64,000 nt of DNA from Planctomycetaceae bacterium (GTDB lineage: Bacteria > Planctomycetota > Planctomycetia > Pirellulales > Pirellulaceae), in assembly GCA_020638975.1 (NCBI GenBank), contig JACKHN010000016.1:82647-146646 (forward strand), in the 5' to 3' direction. Made by a program: the position numbers and the translations under genes. Shown piece after piece: positions 54,296-63,617 of the stretch (its first letter is position 1; each line of letters opens with the position of its first letter). The notes under the pieces were generated by a model, which searched no databases, was not told the origin of the DNA, and saw only the letters and a program-made list of their open reading frames with translations.

Positions 54296-55723
54296 TTAAC
54301 GAGTAGAATTGGCCGGTGGGGTTAACGCCGTGTCTGCAACGCTTTGTCCGGCGAGGCTTCGCAAAGCCTCGGCAGCGTGTTGCAGAAGTGCAGCCACTCC
54401 ATCCAAAGTGTCAGCAGCCCCGAGCACGACAGATGGTTTTTCCACCTGCGGTCGAGCCCAGTAATCTGCTTCGCAATCCCACTCTTGGGAACATTCATCG
54501 GTGTAGTTCGCGACCGGTGCTGATGGGGTGAGTGCGGCGGTGCTGGCTGCCACACTTCCGGTCACCGTCCAAACAGGCTCGAGCAATCGGCTAACTAGCT
54601 TATCCAGCCATTCCGGATTGGAAACTGCAGTCGATTTGGACACTTGATCCGCTGCGTCCTCCGTCGCTACTTCGTGAGTTCCCGCTTCCGTAGTTTCAGA
54701 CACCGCTGTCTCGAAGTTGTACAAGTCGTCGTAGGCGTCATAGAACGACTCGTAATAGTCAATCGCGGGGGCCACGTCGTTCACTAGTTCGACAGGTTCC
54801 AAGTCCATAGCCTCGTCATAAGCTGCGTCGTAACCAGTTTCTACTAACGGGACCGATTCAATTTCGGTCGAATCTGCGGCGATTTCACCGTCGAGCGACA
54901 CGGCGTAGCCATACTCGTCACGATACCACTCTTCCTCATCCCCCCAAGTAGCATCTGATGTGGCGTTGTTACTGATCTCATCGATAGCCGGTTCGTTCGC
55001 CGAATCCGAAAGGGATTCGTAGGCTTCATCCGCTTCCGTCACCGCCATGTCGTCGGTATCAACGACTGCCTCTTCCTCGTAGGAGAACCACTCTTCTTCA
55101 TAAGCTTCGTAGTCTGCGGTCGCTTCGACTGTTGCCGCTGTTTCTGGGTCGTCGGCTTCGATTGGTTCGTAATTTTCAAAGGACCTGAAGTAATCCTCAG
55201 GCTTTCCGACGGCGTCCGAATACCATCCAAATTCGTCGTACAACTCAAAAGTTGCGTGGTCGGCAGATTCTTCCGGTGCCGCAGCGGACTCCGATGCTTG
55301 GTCGAGATCCGAGACCTCCACCTCGTCCACGGACAACTCTTTGGCTTCTGTCGTCACCGAATCGTCGCCAAAGACGTAGTCGGCATAATAGTCCTCGTAA
55401 CCAGCGTCCCAAGCTTCGTCAGCCGCGATGTCGGTCAGCGTCTCCGGAGCGTTGAGTTCGGGACCAGCGAGTTCGGGTGTCGGGGGCGGCGAGTCCTTGG
55501 GCTCATCAACCGCCGGGGGTGCGTTCCAATACTGGTTGTAGTCGTAGTCGCTGTAGCCGCCACAGACGTCCAGCGGGCCGTGAGCGAGAGGACAAACGAT
55601 ACATTCGCCAGGATCGTGGCTTGGCGAAACAACGGTGTCTCGAGCATGTGCCTTTCCAATAATTAGCAAGGGACCGGCCATACAACACAACATTACCGAG
55701 AGAGCAAAACAGGGGCGACTCAT
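54296..55723 (-). CDS. Secreted hyperacidic low-complexity protein
   Basis: The product is 475 aa from ATG 55723; AGGAGG eight bases upstream and the signal peptide (MSRPCFALSVMLCCMAGPLL) fix the start. Mature residues about 40-370 are strikingly rich in Asp, Glu, Ala and Tyr (for example ADEAWDAGYEDYYADYVFGD) with very few Lys or Arg and no regular repeat. The C-terminal 100 residues are less acidic and contain a helical segment (TLDGVAALLQHAAEALRSLA). A CVCPLAHGPLDVCGGY-like cysteine cluster follows the signal. No family is recognised. It could be a surface, cation-binding or matrix protein. The next gene upstream on the same strand is the VWA protein's neighbour across a terminator. Confidence 0.75.
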   Translation of the reverse strand: MSRPCFALSVMLCCMAGPLLIIGKAHARDTVVSPSHDPGECIVCPLAHGPLDVCGGYSDYDYNQYWNAPPAVDEPKDSPPPTPELAGPELNAPETLTDIAADEAWDAGYEDYYADYVFGDDSVTTEAKELSVDEVEVSDLDQASESAAAPEESADHATFELYDEFGWYSDAVGKPEDYFRSFENYEPIEADDPETAATVEATADYEAYEEEWFSYEEEAVVDTDDMAVTEADEAYESLSDSANEPAIDEISNNATSDATWGDEEEWYRDEYGYAVSLDGEIAADSTEIESVPLVETGYDAAYDEAMDLEPVELVNDVAPAIDYYESFYDAYDDLYNFETAVSETTEAGTHEVATEDAADQVSKSTAVSNPEWLDKLVSRLLEPVWTVTGSVAASTAALTPSAPVANYTDECSQEWDCEADYWARPQVEKPSVVLGAADTLDGVAALLQHAAEALRSLAGQSVADTALTPPANSTR

Positions 55724-56151
55724 CGTAGACTTTCCTCCTGTGAAATTTAGTCGCGATGGCTTCCTCGCCATCACCGATATCCGGTGCGATCCACGCGGTT
55801 GCTCATCACCAACTAGGGAGCAAACACAACGCGCGGCGCCAGTGCAGCGGCTGTTACGGAGCCAGGCCGCTTGTCACACGAGTAGCTATCGGAGTCTGTC
55901 GCTTGGGGTTATTAGGCAATTGGCATGTGACTAGAAAATAAACGCAGAGATGGTTGATATTGCATGACCAGGGAATTCACGTTGAGATTCGCGAAAATGT
56001 CGTAGGAATCGTTTATGTCGCGTCGTCCCGGCTATTCATACATGACTATTATTCTAATGTTAATGACGTATGAGTGTCGTGACGATTATGATGGGGAATC
56101 TTCAAGCCCAAAACGGTCGATTGCCCTCCTTGCCATGAACGGATCGTCAAC
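55724..56151. other. Divergent intergenic region with no recognised gene
   Basis: This 428-bp region lies between the minus-strand acidic-protein gene and the plus-strand SLC13 permease gene, so it should hold promoters for both. The right half is AT-rich (CTATTATTCTAATGTTAATG). No riboswitch, operator or ORF is supported. Confidence 0.5.
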
Positions 56152-58059
56152 ATGTTGCCAGACCAGTTTCACAGTTGGCTCGCCATCGCCGCGACCATCT
56201 TTGTCTTTCTGGCATTGCAGTTCCGGCGCGGGGCCCCAACGGATCTGTTGTTTCTGGTGGCGTTAATTGTCGTCACGCTCGCCGGAGTCATCACGCCCGA
56301 GGACGCCTTTCGTGGGTTTTCGAATCCGGCATTACTTACCATCGCCGGGTTGTTGGTGGTGGCCGCTGGGCTCCGCTCGTCAGGCGTTCTGGACTGGGTT
56401 GGGAAACTCATTCTCGGTTCCGTCGAGACGGAACGTGCGGCGTTACTCCGACTTGCTCCGGCGTTGATCGCTTCCTCCGCATTCATGCTCAATACGGCTC
56501 TGGTTGCGATGGCCGCTCCAGTTCTTGTCGACTGGTGCCGTCGCAAACGCATCTCACCTTCCAGAATGTTGCTGCCGGTCAGCTATCTGACAATTCTAGG
56601 CGGCGTTTGCACGCTGATCGGAACAAGTACAACGTTAATCGCCAACGGAATCCTTAAGACGGAGCAGGAGCGGCGTGTCGTCGAGCTTCACGAACAGATC
56701 GAATCCGGCGACTATACCACCGCTGCCGCCGAACTCGGACTCGCCAAGAAACAAGAGTTCATCGAACGATCCGGGCCCATGGGGCTGTTCGAGATCGGAG
56801 GGGTGGGGCTGCCTTGCGCGTTGGTGGGAGCGATTTTTATGTTGTTTGTTGCGCCGCGTTTGCTGCCAAACCGAACCGATCTCATCGAGCAACTTGGTGA
56901 GCATCGGCGTGAATACCTCGTTGAAATGCAGGTTCTGCCAAATTGTCCGTTGATCGGTAAAGATGTCGAGAGCGCGGGGCTCCGTCACTTGCCGGGACTG
57001 TTCTTGATCGAAATCGATCGAGCCGGCGACACGATTACTCCCGTAAGCCCGCAGGACGTAATCCATGCCGCTGATCGATTGATCTTTACCGGCGTTGTCA
57101 GCACGATTGTCGATCTGGAGAAGATTCCGGGGCTCGTCCCGGCTGCTGACATCACCTACGAAATTCATCCGGAAACCCGAACTAGACGACGGCTGACTGA
57201 AGTCGTCCTCTCGAGAACCTCTCCGCTGATTGGCAACACCGTTCGTGAAGCGAACTTTCGCCGGTTGTACAACGCGGCCGTTGTCGCGATTCACCGCAAC
57301 GGCGTCCGCCTGACCAACAAGATTGGTAGCATTCCTTTGGAACCTGGCGATACACTCCTGCTGCAAACTCGCGACGATTTTGTCAGCGCGTATCGCAACA
57401 GTCGAGATTTCTATCTCGTCAGCGGCGTCGAAGGCGATGCGTCCCGGCGACACGATAAGGCGAAACTCGCTGGGGCACTCGTCCTTGGGCTGATCGCATG
57501 GTTAATCCTCGGCGCCATCCCCGGCCTGCTACCGGCTAGTTTGGCATCACCCGCGGTCGCGTCGTTGGCCGTGGCGGCCATCATGATCCTGACCAATTGT
57601 TTGCGTGTGTCGGAGGCTCGTAACGCATTGGATATGCGAGTGCTCGTTACGATCGCGGCGGCTTTAGGCCTCGGCCTGTCGCTCGAACGCAGCGGTGCTG
57701 CACAGATGGTCGCAGAAGGAATTATTGGTGCTGTCGGCCAAAATCCGTACCTTCTGCTTGCGGTGCTTTACTTCGTCGCCATCATCATGACGGAATTGAT
57801 CAGCAACAACGCCGTGGCCGCTATGCTATTACCGCTTGGGATTGCCGTCGCTGAAGTCGGCGGAATCGACCCCCGCCCGATTATCATGGGGATTACCTTG
57901 GCAGCCTCGCTCTCGTTCGCCACTCCGATCGGATACCAAACCAATCTGATGGTAATGGGGCCCGGCGGTTACAAGCCGGCGGACTACCTCCGTTGCGGGG
58001 GACCACTCGCAATGTTGATCGCTGTAACTGCGTTAACTCTCCTGATGTGGCGATTGTGA
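56152..58059 (+). CDS. SLC13-family permease with TrkA-C (RCK_C) domains
   Basis: The product is 635 aa. Two membrane halves, about 1-200 (FLALQFRRGAPTDLLFLVAL, then GGVCTLIGTSTTLIANGILK) and 430-635 (TELISNNAVAAMLLPLGIAV), flank a cytoplasmic region with two TrkA-C modules (about 255-340 and 345-415; YLVEMQVLPNCPLIGKDVES; LSRTSPLIGNTVREANFRRL). The conserved SNT-like motifs (ISNNAVAAM; IGTSTTLI) are SLC13/DASS signatures. It probably co-transports a di- or tricarboxylate or another anion, gated by ligand binding to the TrkA-C domains. Confidence 0.88.
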   Translation: MLPDQFHSWLAIAATIFVFLALQFRRGAPTDLLFLVALIVVTLAGVITPEDAFRGFSNPALLTIAGLLVVAAGLRSSGVLDWVGKLILGSVETERAALLRLAPALIASSAFMLNTALVAMAAPVLVDWCRRKRISPSRMLLPVSYLTILGGVCTLIGTSTTLIANGILKTEQERRVVELHEQIESGDYTTAAAELGLAKKQEFIERSGPMGLFEIGGVGLPCALVGAIFMLFVAPRLLPNRTDLIEQLGEHRREYLVEMQVLPNCPLIGKDVESAGLRHLPGLFLIEIDRAGDTITPVSPQDVIHAADRLIFTGVVSTIVDLEKIPGLVPAADITYEIHPETRTRRRLTEVVLSRTSPLIGNTVREANFRRLYNAAVVAIHRNGVRLTNKIGSIPLEPGDTLLLQTRDDFVSAYRNSRDFYLVSGVEGDASRRHDKAKLAGALVLGLIAWLILGAIPGLLPASLASPAVASLAVAAIMILTNCLRVSEARNALDMRVLVTIAAALGLGLSLERSGAAQMVAEGIIGAVGQNPYLLLAVLYFVAIIMTELISNNAVAAMLLPLGIAVAEVGGIDPRPIIMGITLAASLSFATPIGYQTNLMVMGPGGYKPADYLRCGGPLAMLIAVTALTLLMWRL

Positions 58060-58087
58060 GAACGTGGCGGCAAGCTCCCGAGACAGG

Positions 58088-58234
58088 CTAGTGCTGCGTT
58101 ACACCCTGATTTTAGGGTTTGCCCGTTTCGTGAGCCGTGACGCGTAAGCGGTCGGGCGGCGAGGGCGCGCCCGGGGCCTTACGGCCAGCGGCTCACTTGA
58201 TTCACACTAATCCTTAGCTGTAACGCAGCACTAG
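58088..58234. mobile_element. 147-bp MITE-like element with nested hairpins
   Basis: Perfect 16-bp terminal inverted repeats (CTAGTGCTGCGTTACA at 58088-58103; TGTAACGCAGCACTAG at 58219-58234) enclose an inner pair GTGAGCCG (58130-58137) / CGGCTCAC (58189-58196). No gene fits inside. Short non-coding elements with perfect ends are typical of miniature inverted-repeat transposable elements. The inner pair is the same as in the hairpin at 15032-15099, so this may be one repeat inserted in another. Confidence 0.65.
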
Positions 58235-58453
58235 TGGTACAGTTTGCCGTAAGTCGGGCACTCCTGCCCGACAAAATCCGGCCAAGCGTGGCCGTCCTAC
58301 TTCCAGGAATCGCAAACGGTACCAGTACCACCACTACCTGATATAGAACCCCCTTGTAAGACCAAACCGATTCCGCGATCATGTGTGGTTTCGTATTTTG
58401 CCGGAAAGCAACGCACTTATCTCGATTCAGAAGTTCGACGGAGAATAGACTCG
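58235..58453. repeat. Tandem short hairpins before rpsD
   Basis: GTCGGGCA-CTCC-TGCCCGAC (58253-58272) and CGGCCA-AGCG-TGGCCG (58279-58294) are two compact stem-loops. The rest of this 219-bp stretch shows GGAGA (58440-58444), which serves the rpsD start, and nothing else recognised. An rpsD autoregulatory leader is possible but not demonstrated. Confidence 0.55.
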
Positions 58454-59068
58454 ATGGGACGGTACACTGGCCCGAAAGCAAGAATCAATCGACGTTTAGG
58501 CACTCTGATCTACGAGAGCGCCGGAGTAGTGAAAGCTTCGGAGCGACGTGACAACCCGCCGGGTATGCACACTCGCGGTCGTCGTCCATCGAACTACGGT
58601 CTGGCTTTGAAAGAGAAGCAGAAGATCAAGCATTACTACGGTTTGGGCGAACGCCAACTCCGTCGTTACTTCGATAACGTGGCACACAAAAAGGGAAACA
58701 CCGGCGAACAGCTGTTGTTGTTGTGCGAACGTCGCTTGGACAATGTGATTCGTCGCTGCGGATTGACGAAGACACGTGCACAAGCTCGCCAAGGCGTCAC
58801 ACACGGTCACTTCGCGGTGAACGGCGTGAAAGTGACCAGCCCTTCCTACAGCTTGCGTCCCGGTGATGTGATCACCGTCAAGGCGAAAGAGAAGATTCAG
58901 CATCTCTACCAGCGAACGATCGCTGAAGCCGAGACACAGCCTGCGGACTGGCTGACGTTCGACGCCGAAACGCTTCGGGCGACCGTACAAGGAATGCCAG
59001 GGCCGAGCGACATCAGCTTCGTTGGTAAGGACGACGTGAATACGGTTATCGAATTCATGTCTCGCTAG
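58454..59068 (+). CDS. rpsD: 30S ribosomal protein S4
   Basis: The product is 204 aa from ATG 58454, with GGAGA nine bases upstream; the frame from 58385 is only open leader. S4 signatures are clear: MGRYTGPKARINRRLG, GLGERQLRRYFDNVAHKKGN and the S4 RNA-binding domain LDNVIRRCGLTKTRAQARQG. It nucleates the 30S body by binding 16S rRNA. It is separated from the usual rpsM-rpsK-rpsD-rpoA cluster; that isolation is unusual but seen in some phyla. Confidence 0.97.
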   Translation: MGRYTGPKARINRRLGTLIYESAGVVKASERRDNPPGMHTRGRRPSNYGLALKEKQKIKHYYGLGERQLRRYFDNVAHKKGNTGEQLLLLCERRLDNVIRRCGLTKTRAQARQGVTHGHFAVNGVKVTSPSYSLRPGDVITVKAKEKIQHLYQRTIAEAETQPADWLTFDAETLRATVQGMPGPSDISFVGKDDVNTVIEFMSR

Positions 59069-59097
59069 TCGCCTGCCAAATCTCAAGATCCACTTCA

Positions 59098-59120
59098 CAA
59101 GCCTGCCCCGAGCGGGCTTG
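59098..59120 (+). terminator. Possible weak terminator after rpsD
   Basis: CAAGCC (59098-59103) can pair with GGCTTG (59115-59120). No T tract follows, so termination is uncertain. Confidence 0.3.
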
Positions 59121-59191
59121 TTGAGTATAGGGGCCAAGCCGAATCGAGCACTTGCTCTTTTAATACTCGCAGCAAGAAACAGTGAGAGAAC

Positions 59192-60619
59192 ATGCACACA
59201 CAACTTGCGGTACTAGGTGGCGGACCTGGCGGATACGCGGCGGCGTTCCTCGCGGCTGACGAAGGCCTTGAAGTCACGCTGATCGAAGCGGAACCGAGGC
59301 TCGGAGGTACATGCCTTCTGCGCGGATGTATTCCATCCAAAGCGTTGCTGCATGTCGCGAAAGTCATTGACGAAGTCGAAGAGTTAACCGCCGGATGGGG
59401 TGTCGAATACTCAGCACCGACGATCGACATTGACAAAGTGCGAGCTCGCAAAGAGAAGGTAATTAGCACGCTTTCCGGCGGCTTGCAGCAACTCGCCAAG
59501 CGACGCAAGGTGAACATCATTCACGCTCGTGCGTCGTTCGAGAATTCAACGACGCTACGTCTCGAAGGCGATCACGCCTCGATTCCGGAAGGCGGCACGC
59601 TGACATTCGACAATCTGATCCTAGCGAGCGGTTCGACGCCTGCGATGCCGCCAGCGTTTGACATCGGCTCGCCGCGTGTGATGGATTCGACTGGTGCCCT
59701 GGAACTGGCCGACATCCCCAAAAGCTTGCTAGTCATTGGCGGCGGATATATCGGGCTGGAGATGGGCACGGTGTACGCACACCTCGGCACGAAAGTGAGC
59801 GTTGTCGAGTTGACAGGCAACTTGTTGCCAGGTGCAGACCGCGATTTGGTCAAGCCGCTGCAGAAGCGTTTGCAGAAACTGTTTGAAGATCGCATCTTCC
59901 TCGAAACAAAAGTCGGTTCCGTTGCTGATTGTGGCGACGCGATCGAAGTGACGTTTGAAGGTCCCGCGAAGTATGGCGTCGAACGTTACTCGCGCGTTTT
60001 GGTCTCGGTCGGACGGCGACCGAACAGTCGCGACATCGGACTCGAAAAGACGAATGTGGTTGTGACCAAGAGTGGATTTGTCGAATGTGATAAGCAGCAG
60101 CGCACCGCCGAGCCCAACATCTTTGCCATCGGCGATGTGGCTGGTGAGCCGATGCTGGCGCACAAGGCCACGCACGAAGCAAAAGTCGCCGTCGAGGTCA
60201 TCCTGGGCAAGCCCGCCGAGTTCGACAAGGTCGCGATTCCTGCCGTTGTCTTCACTGATCCGGAGATTGCCTGGGCTGGATTGACGGAGGAACAAGCCAA
60301 GCGAGAAGGTCGGGAGTACGAAGCCGCGATCTATCCTTGGGCTGCGAGCGGTCGGGCCCAAGCACTAGGGCGAACTGAGGGGCTGACCAAATGGCTGATC
60401 GAACCCGAAACGGAACGCGTGCTCGGTTGCGGAATGGTTGGCCCAGGTGCAGGCGAACTGATCGGTGAAGCGGTACTCGCGATTGAGATGGGATGCGAAG
60501 TGCATGATCTCACCGAGTCAGTGCATCCACACCCGACGCTCAGCGAGACGCTGATGAATGCGGGTGAAGTGTTCTTTGGCACAGCAACCGAAATCTACAA
60601 GCCAAAACGGACCAAGTAG
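59192..60619 (+). CDS. lpdA: Dihydrolipoamide dehydrogenase (E3)
   Basis: The product is 475 aa. FAD-binding LAVLGGGPGGYAAAFLAADE is followed by the redox pair GGTCLLRGCIPSK (Cys41, Cys46). NAD binding is in SLLVIGGGYIGLEMG, a second FAD motif is NIFAIGDVAGEPMLAHKATH and the catalytic dyad is in ESVHPHPTLSE. It reoxidises dihydrolipoyl groups on E2 and passes electrons to NAD+. It is followed by aceE and aceF, forming a pyruvate dehydrogenase operon in the order lpd-aceE-aceF, different from the E. coli order. Confidence 0.96.
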   Translation: MHTQLAVLGGGPGGYAAAFLAADEGLEVTLIEAEPRLGGTCLLRGCIPSKALLHVAKVIDEVEELTAGWGVEYSAPTIDIDKVRARKEKVISTLSGGLQQLAKRRKVNIIHARASFENSTTLRLEGDHASIPEGGTLTFDNLILASGSTPAMPPAFDIGSPRVMDSTGALELADIPKSLLVIGGGYIGLEMGTVYAHLGTKVSVVELTGNLLPGADRDLVKPLQKRLQKLFEDRIFLETKVGSVADCGDAIEVTFEGPAKYGVERYSRVLVSVGRRPNSRDIGLEKTNVVVTKSGFVECDKQQRTAEPNIFAIGDVAGEPMLAHKATHEAKVAVEVILGKPAEFDKVAIPAVVFTDPEIAWAGLTEEQAKREGREYEAAIYPWAASGRAQALGRTEGLTKWLIEPETERVLGCGMVGPGAGELIGEAVLAIEMGCEVHDLTESVHPHPTLSETLMNAGEVFFGTATEIYKPKRTK

Positions 60620-60748
60620 TTTCGTCGGATGCCTGATCGACAAAGTCGACCGAATCATTAAGTCTCATCCCAGTAAGGACATCGAAGCGATTGCGTGACA
60701 CCACTATCCGCCCTTTACGGAAGTCGATGTCGCGAGAACAATGAGTGT

Positions 60749-60765
60749 TTGCACAAATTGTGCAA
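60749..60765. promoter_or_regulatory. Palindromic operator candidate before aceE
   Basis: TTGCACAA-A-TTGTGCAA is a perfect 8+8 palindrome in the 265-bp gap between lpdA and aceE, 120 bp upstream of the aceE start. It looks like a homodimeric regulator site; the regulator is unknown. Confidence 0.5.
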
Positions 60766-60884
60766 CTCCTCTCCTGAATGGACGCAGGTGGCGATCCGCA
60801 AGCAGCCCCGTCCGCCGGACTGGCCCTCGTGTCAGAACGACCGACGAGTCTCTTACCAAGTCAGTTCCCGAGCGAGGCCTATAG

Positions 60885-63605
60885 ATGTCGGAAGTGAACA
60901 CCGAAGCTCACGAGGAAATCAAGCACGGCGACCCACTGGTCGAGCACATCGAGGATATCGATCCGGCGGAGACGCAGGAGTGGCTCGAATCTCTGGAGTA
61001 TGTGCTCAACAGTCGAGGCCCCGAGCGAGTGAACTACTTGCTCTCGGTGCTCGAGCGGAAGGCTCGTCGAGCGGGCGTCGATCGACCGGCCGCGTTAAAT
61101 ACGTCGTATATCAACTCGATCCCCGTCGATAAGCAACCGCCCTATCCCGGCAACCGCGAGATCGAACGCCGCATCAAGAGCATCATTCGCTGGAACGCGA
61201 TGGCGATGGTCGTGCGAGCCAACCGCCAATCCGACGGACTGGGTGGACATATCTCGACGTATGCCTCGGCCGCGACGCTTTATGAAGTTGGCTTCAACCA
61301 CTTCTTTCGAGGGCGCGGCGAGAGTGGCTATGACGGCGACCAAATCTACTTCCAGGGGCACGCCTCGCCTGGTATGTACTCGCGGGCCTATCTCGAAGGC
61401 CGCCTTACCGATGAGAATTTGACAAATTTCCGCCGCGAACTGCAACCCGAGAAGGGCTTGTCGTCTTATCCCCACCCGTGGTTGATGCCGAACTTCTGGG
61501 AATTTCCCACGGTGTCGATGGGACTTGGGCCGTTGATGGCGATCTACCAGGCGCGTTTCAACGAGTACCTTCGCGATCGCGGTCTAAAAGATACAAGCAA
61601 CCAGCATGTGTGGGCATTCCTCGGTGACGGCGAATGTGATGAACCCGAAACGCTCGGGGCGATCACGCTGGCCGGACGCGAGAAACTCGATAACTTGATC
61701 TTTGTCATCAATTGCAACCTGCAACGACTTGATGGACCTGTTCGCGGAAACGGAAAGATCATCCAAGAGTTGGAAGGTCTCTTCCGCGGCGCAGGTTGGA
61801 ACGTGATCAAAGTGATCTGGGGCGACGACTGGGATCCGTTGCTGGCTGAAGACAAGCAAGGCATTCTCGCCAAACGGATGGAAGAAGTCGTCGACGGCCA
61901 GTACCAAAAGTACACGATGATGCCGGGCTCGGAAGTTCGGGCCGACTTCTTTGGCAAGTATCCCGAGTTGCTGAAGATGGTCGAAGGCTACTCGGATGAC
62001 AAAATCGAACGCATGCGACGTGGCGGCCACGACCCGGAGAAGGTCTACGCAGCTTACAAGGCAGCCGTCGAACGCAGCGGTCAGCCGACGGTCATCTTGG
62101 CCAAAACGATTAAAGGCTACGGACTCGGCGAAGCTGGCGAAGGACGCAACATCGCCCATGGCCAAAAGAAACTAAACGAAGAGGAATTGCTCGAATTCCG
62201 CAGTCGGTTCGGCATTCCCATTTCCGACGAAGATGTCGCCAAGGCTCCGTTCTATAAGCCAGCTCCCGACAGCGTCGAGATGAAGTACCTGCGCAAACGA
62301 CGCGCGGCGCTTGGCGGTTTCGTGCCGACTCGCCCGACAACTGCGCCTCCGATGGAGGTGCCTCGCATGGACGAGTATCGGAAGTTGATCGATCGTGACA
62401 ACGGCAAAAGCATCTCGACAACGATGGGCTTTGTGCGGTTGCTCGAACGATTGTGCAAAGACAAGAAGATTGGCAAGCAAATCGTGCCGATCGTGCCAGA
62501 CGAGTCACGGACCTTCGGCATGGAAGGCATGTTCCGCCAGATTGGTATCTATGCACACGCCGGTCAGCTGTACGAACCTGTCGATGCCGATAACCTGTTC
62601 TGGTACAAGGAAGCTCAAGACGGACAAATCCTCGAAGAGGGCATCACCGAAGCCGGTTCGATGTCTTCCTTCGTCGCGGCAGGTACGGCTTATGTGCAGC
62701 ATGGAATCAACATGATTCCGTTTTTCGTGTACTACTCGATGTTTGGCTTCCAACGCATCGGTGACTCGATCTGGGCGGCGGCGGATTGTGGAGCGAAGGG
62801 CTTCATGATCGGCGGCACCGCTGGACGCACGACATTGAATGGCGAAGGCCTTCAACATCAGGACGGCCACAGTCTGCTGAACGCGATTGCGTTTCCGACC
62901 GTTCGCGCCTACGACGCAGCTTTCCACTACGAGACTGCCGTCATCGTCTTTGAGGGTCTGAAGCGGTTGTACGAAGACGGCGAGACCGCGATCTATTACT
63001 TGACGGTTGAAAACGAAAACTACGAGATGCCGGCAATGCCCGAGGGTGTTGAAGAAGGCATCATCAAAGGGATGTACAAGTTCTCCTCCGTCAATGCCGA
63101 CAAGGAAAAGCACCGAGTGCAACTGTTCGGCAGCGGGGCGATTCTGCGTTCAACCTTGGACGCTCAGAAGTTGCTGGCGGAGAAGTACGGTATATCGAGC
63201 GATGTGTGGAGTGTCACCAGCTACACGCAACTCGCTCGCGAAGCCGAGTCTTGCCGGCGCTGGAATATGCTGCATCCCAACGAAGAACCGCGAACGTGCT
63301 ATGTCGAGCAAATGTTGGAAGGTCACGAAGGTCCGTTCATTGCGGCGTCCGACTATGTCCGAGCCGTCTCGGAACAGATCGCACCTTGGGTGCCGGGCGA
63401 TTATTTCGTGCTGGGAACCGATGGTATGGGCCGCAGCGAAACTCGCGAAGCCTTGCGACGCCACTTCGAAGTCGATGCCGAGTTCATCGTGATCGCCACG
63501 CTGCACCGCCTGCAACGCCAAGGAAAGGTCGAAACGAAAGTCGTCGCTCAAGCGATCGCTGACCTGGGCGTTGATCCTGAAAAAGTTAATCCACTCTACG
63601 CGTAA
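60885..63605 (+). CDS. aceE: Pyruvate dehydrogenase E1 component (homodimeric AceE)
   Basis: The product is 906 aa, the normal length for homodimeric E1p (about 885-900). The ThDP motif is LGDGECDEPETLGAITLA ... FVINCNLQRLDG. Other AceE signatures are DGLGGHISTYASAATLYEVG at about residues 112-131, GGTAGRTTLNGEGLQHQDGH, and the C-terminal LGTDGMGRSETREALRRHFE. It decarboxylates pyruvate and acetylates the lipoyl group of E2. The E2 gene follows 12 bp later. Shine-Dalgarno is weak (GCGAGG). Confidence 0.96.
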   Translation: MSEVNTEAHEEIKHGDPLVEHIEDIDPAETQEWLESLEYVLNSRGPERVNYLLSVLERKARRAGVDRPAALNTSYINSIPVDKQPPYPGNREIERRIKSIIRWNAMAMVVRANRQSDGLGGHISTYASAATLYEVGFNHFFRGRGESGYDGDQIYFQGHASPGMYSRAYLEGRLTDENLTNFRRELQPEKGLSSYPHPWLMPNFWEFPTVSMGLGPLMAIYQARFNEYLRDRGLKDTSNQHVWAFLGDGECDEPETLGAITLAGREKLDNLIFVINCNLQRLDGPVRGNGKIIQELEGLFRGAGWNVIKVIWGDDWDPLLAEDKQGILAKRMEEVVDGQYQKYTMMPGSEVRADFFGKYPELLKMVEGYSDDKIERMRRGGHDPEKVYAAYKAAVERSGQPTVILAKTIKGYGLGEAGEGRNIAHGQKKLNEEELLEFRSRFGIPISDEDVAKAPFYKPAPDSVEMKYLRKRRAALGGFVPTRPTTAPPMEVPRMDEYRKLIDRDNGKSISTTMGFVRLLERLCKDKKIGKQIVPIVPDESRTFGMEGMFRQIGIYAHAGQLYEPVDADNLFWYKEAQDGQILEEGITEAGSMSSFVAAGTAYVQHGINMIPFFVYYSMFGFQRIGDSIWAAADCGAKGFMIGGTAGRTTLNGEGLQHQDGHSLLNAIAFPTVRAYDAAFHYETAVIVFEGLKRLYEDGETAIYYLTVENENYEMPAMPEGVEEGIIKGMYKFSSVNADKEKHRVQLFGSGAILRSTLDAQKLLAEKYGISSDVWSVTSYTQLAREAESCRRWNMLHPNEEPRTCYVEQMLEGHEGPFIAASDYVRAVSEQIAPWVPGDYFVLGTDGMGRSETREALRRHFEVDAEFIVIATLHRLQRQGKVETKVVAQAIADLGVDPEKVNPLYA

Positions 63606-63617
63606 ATTGAAAATTCC

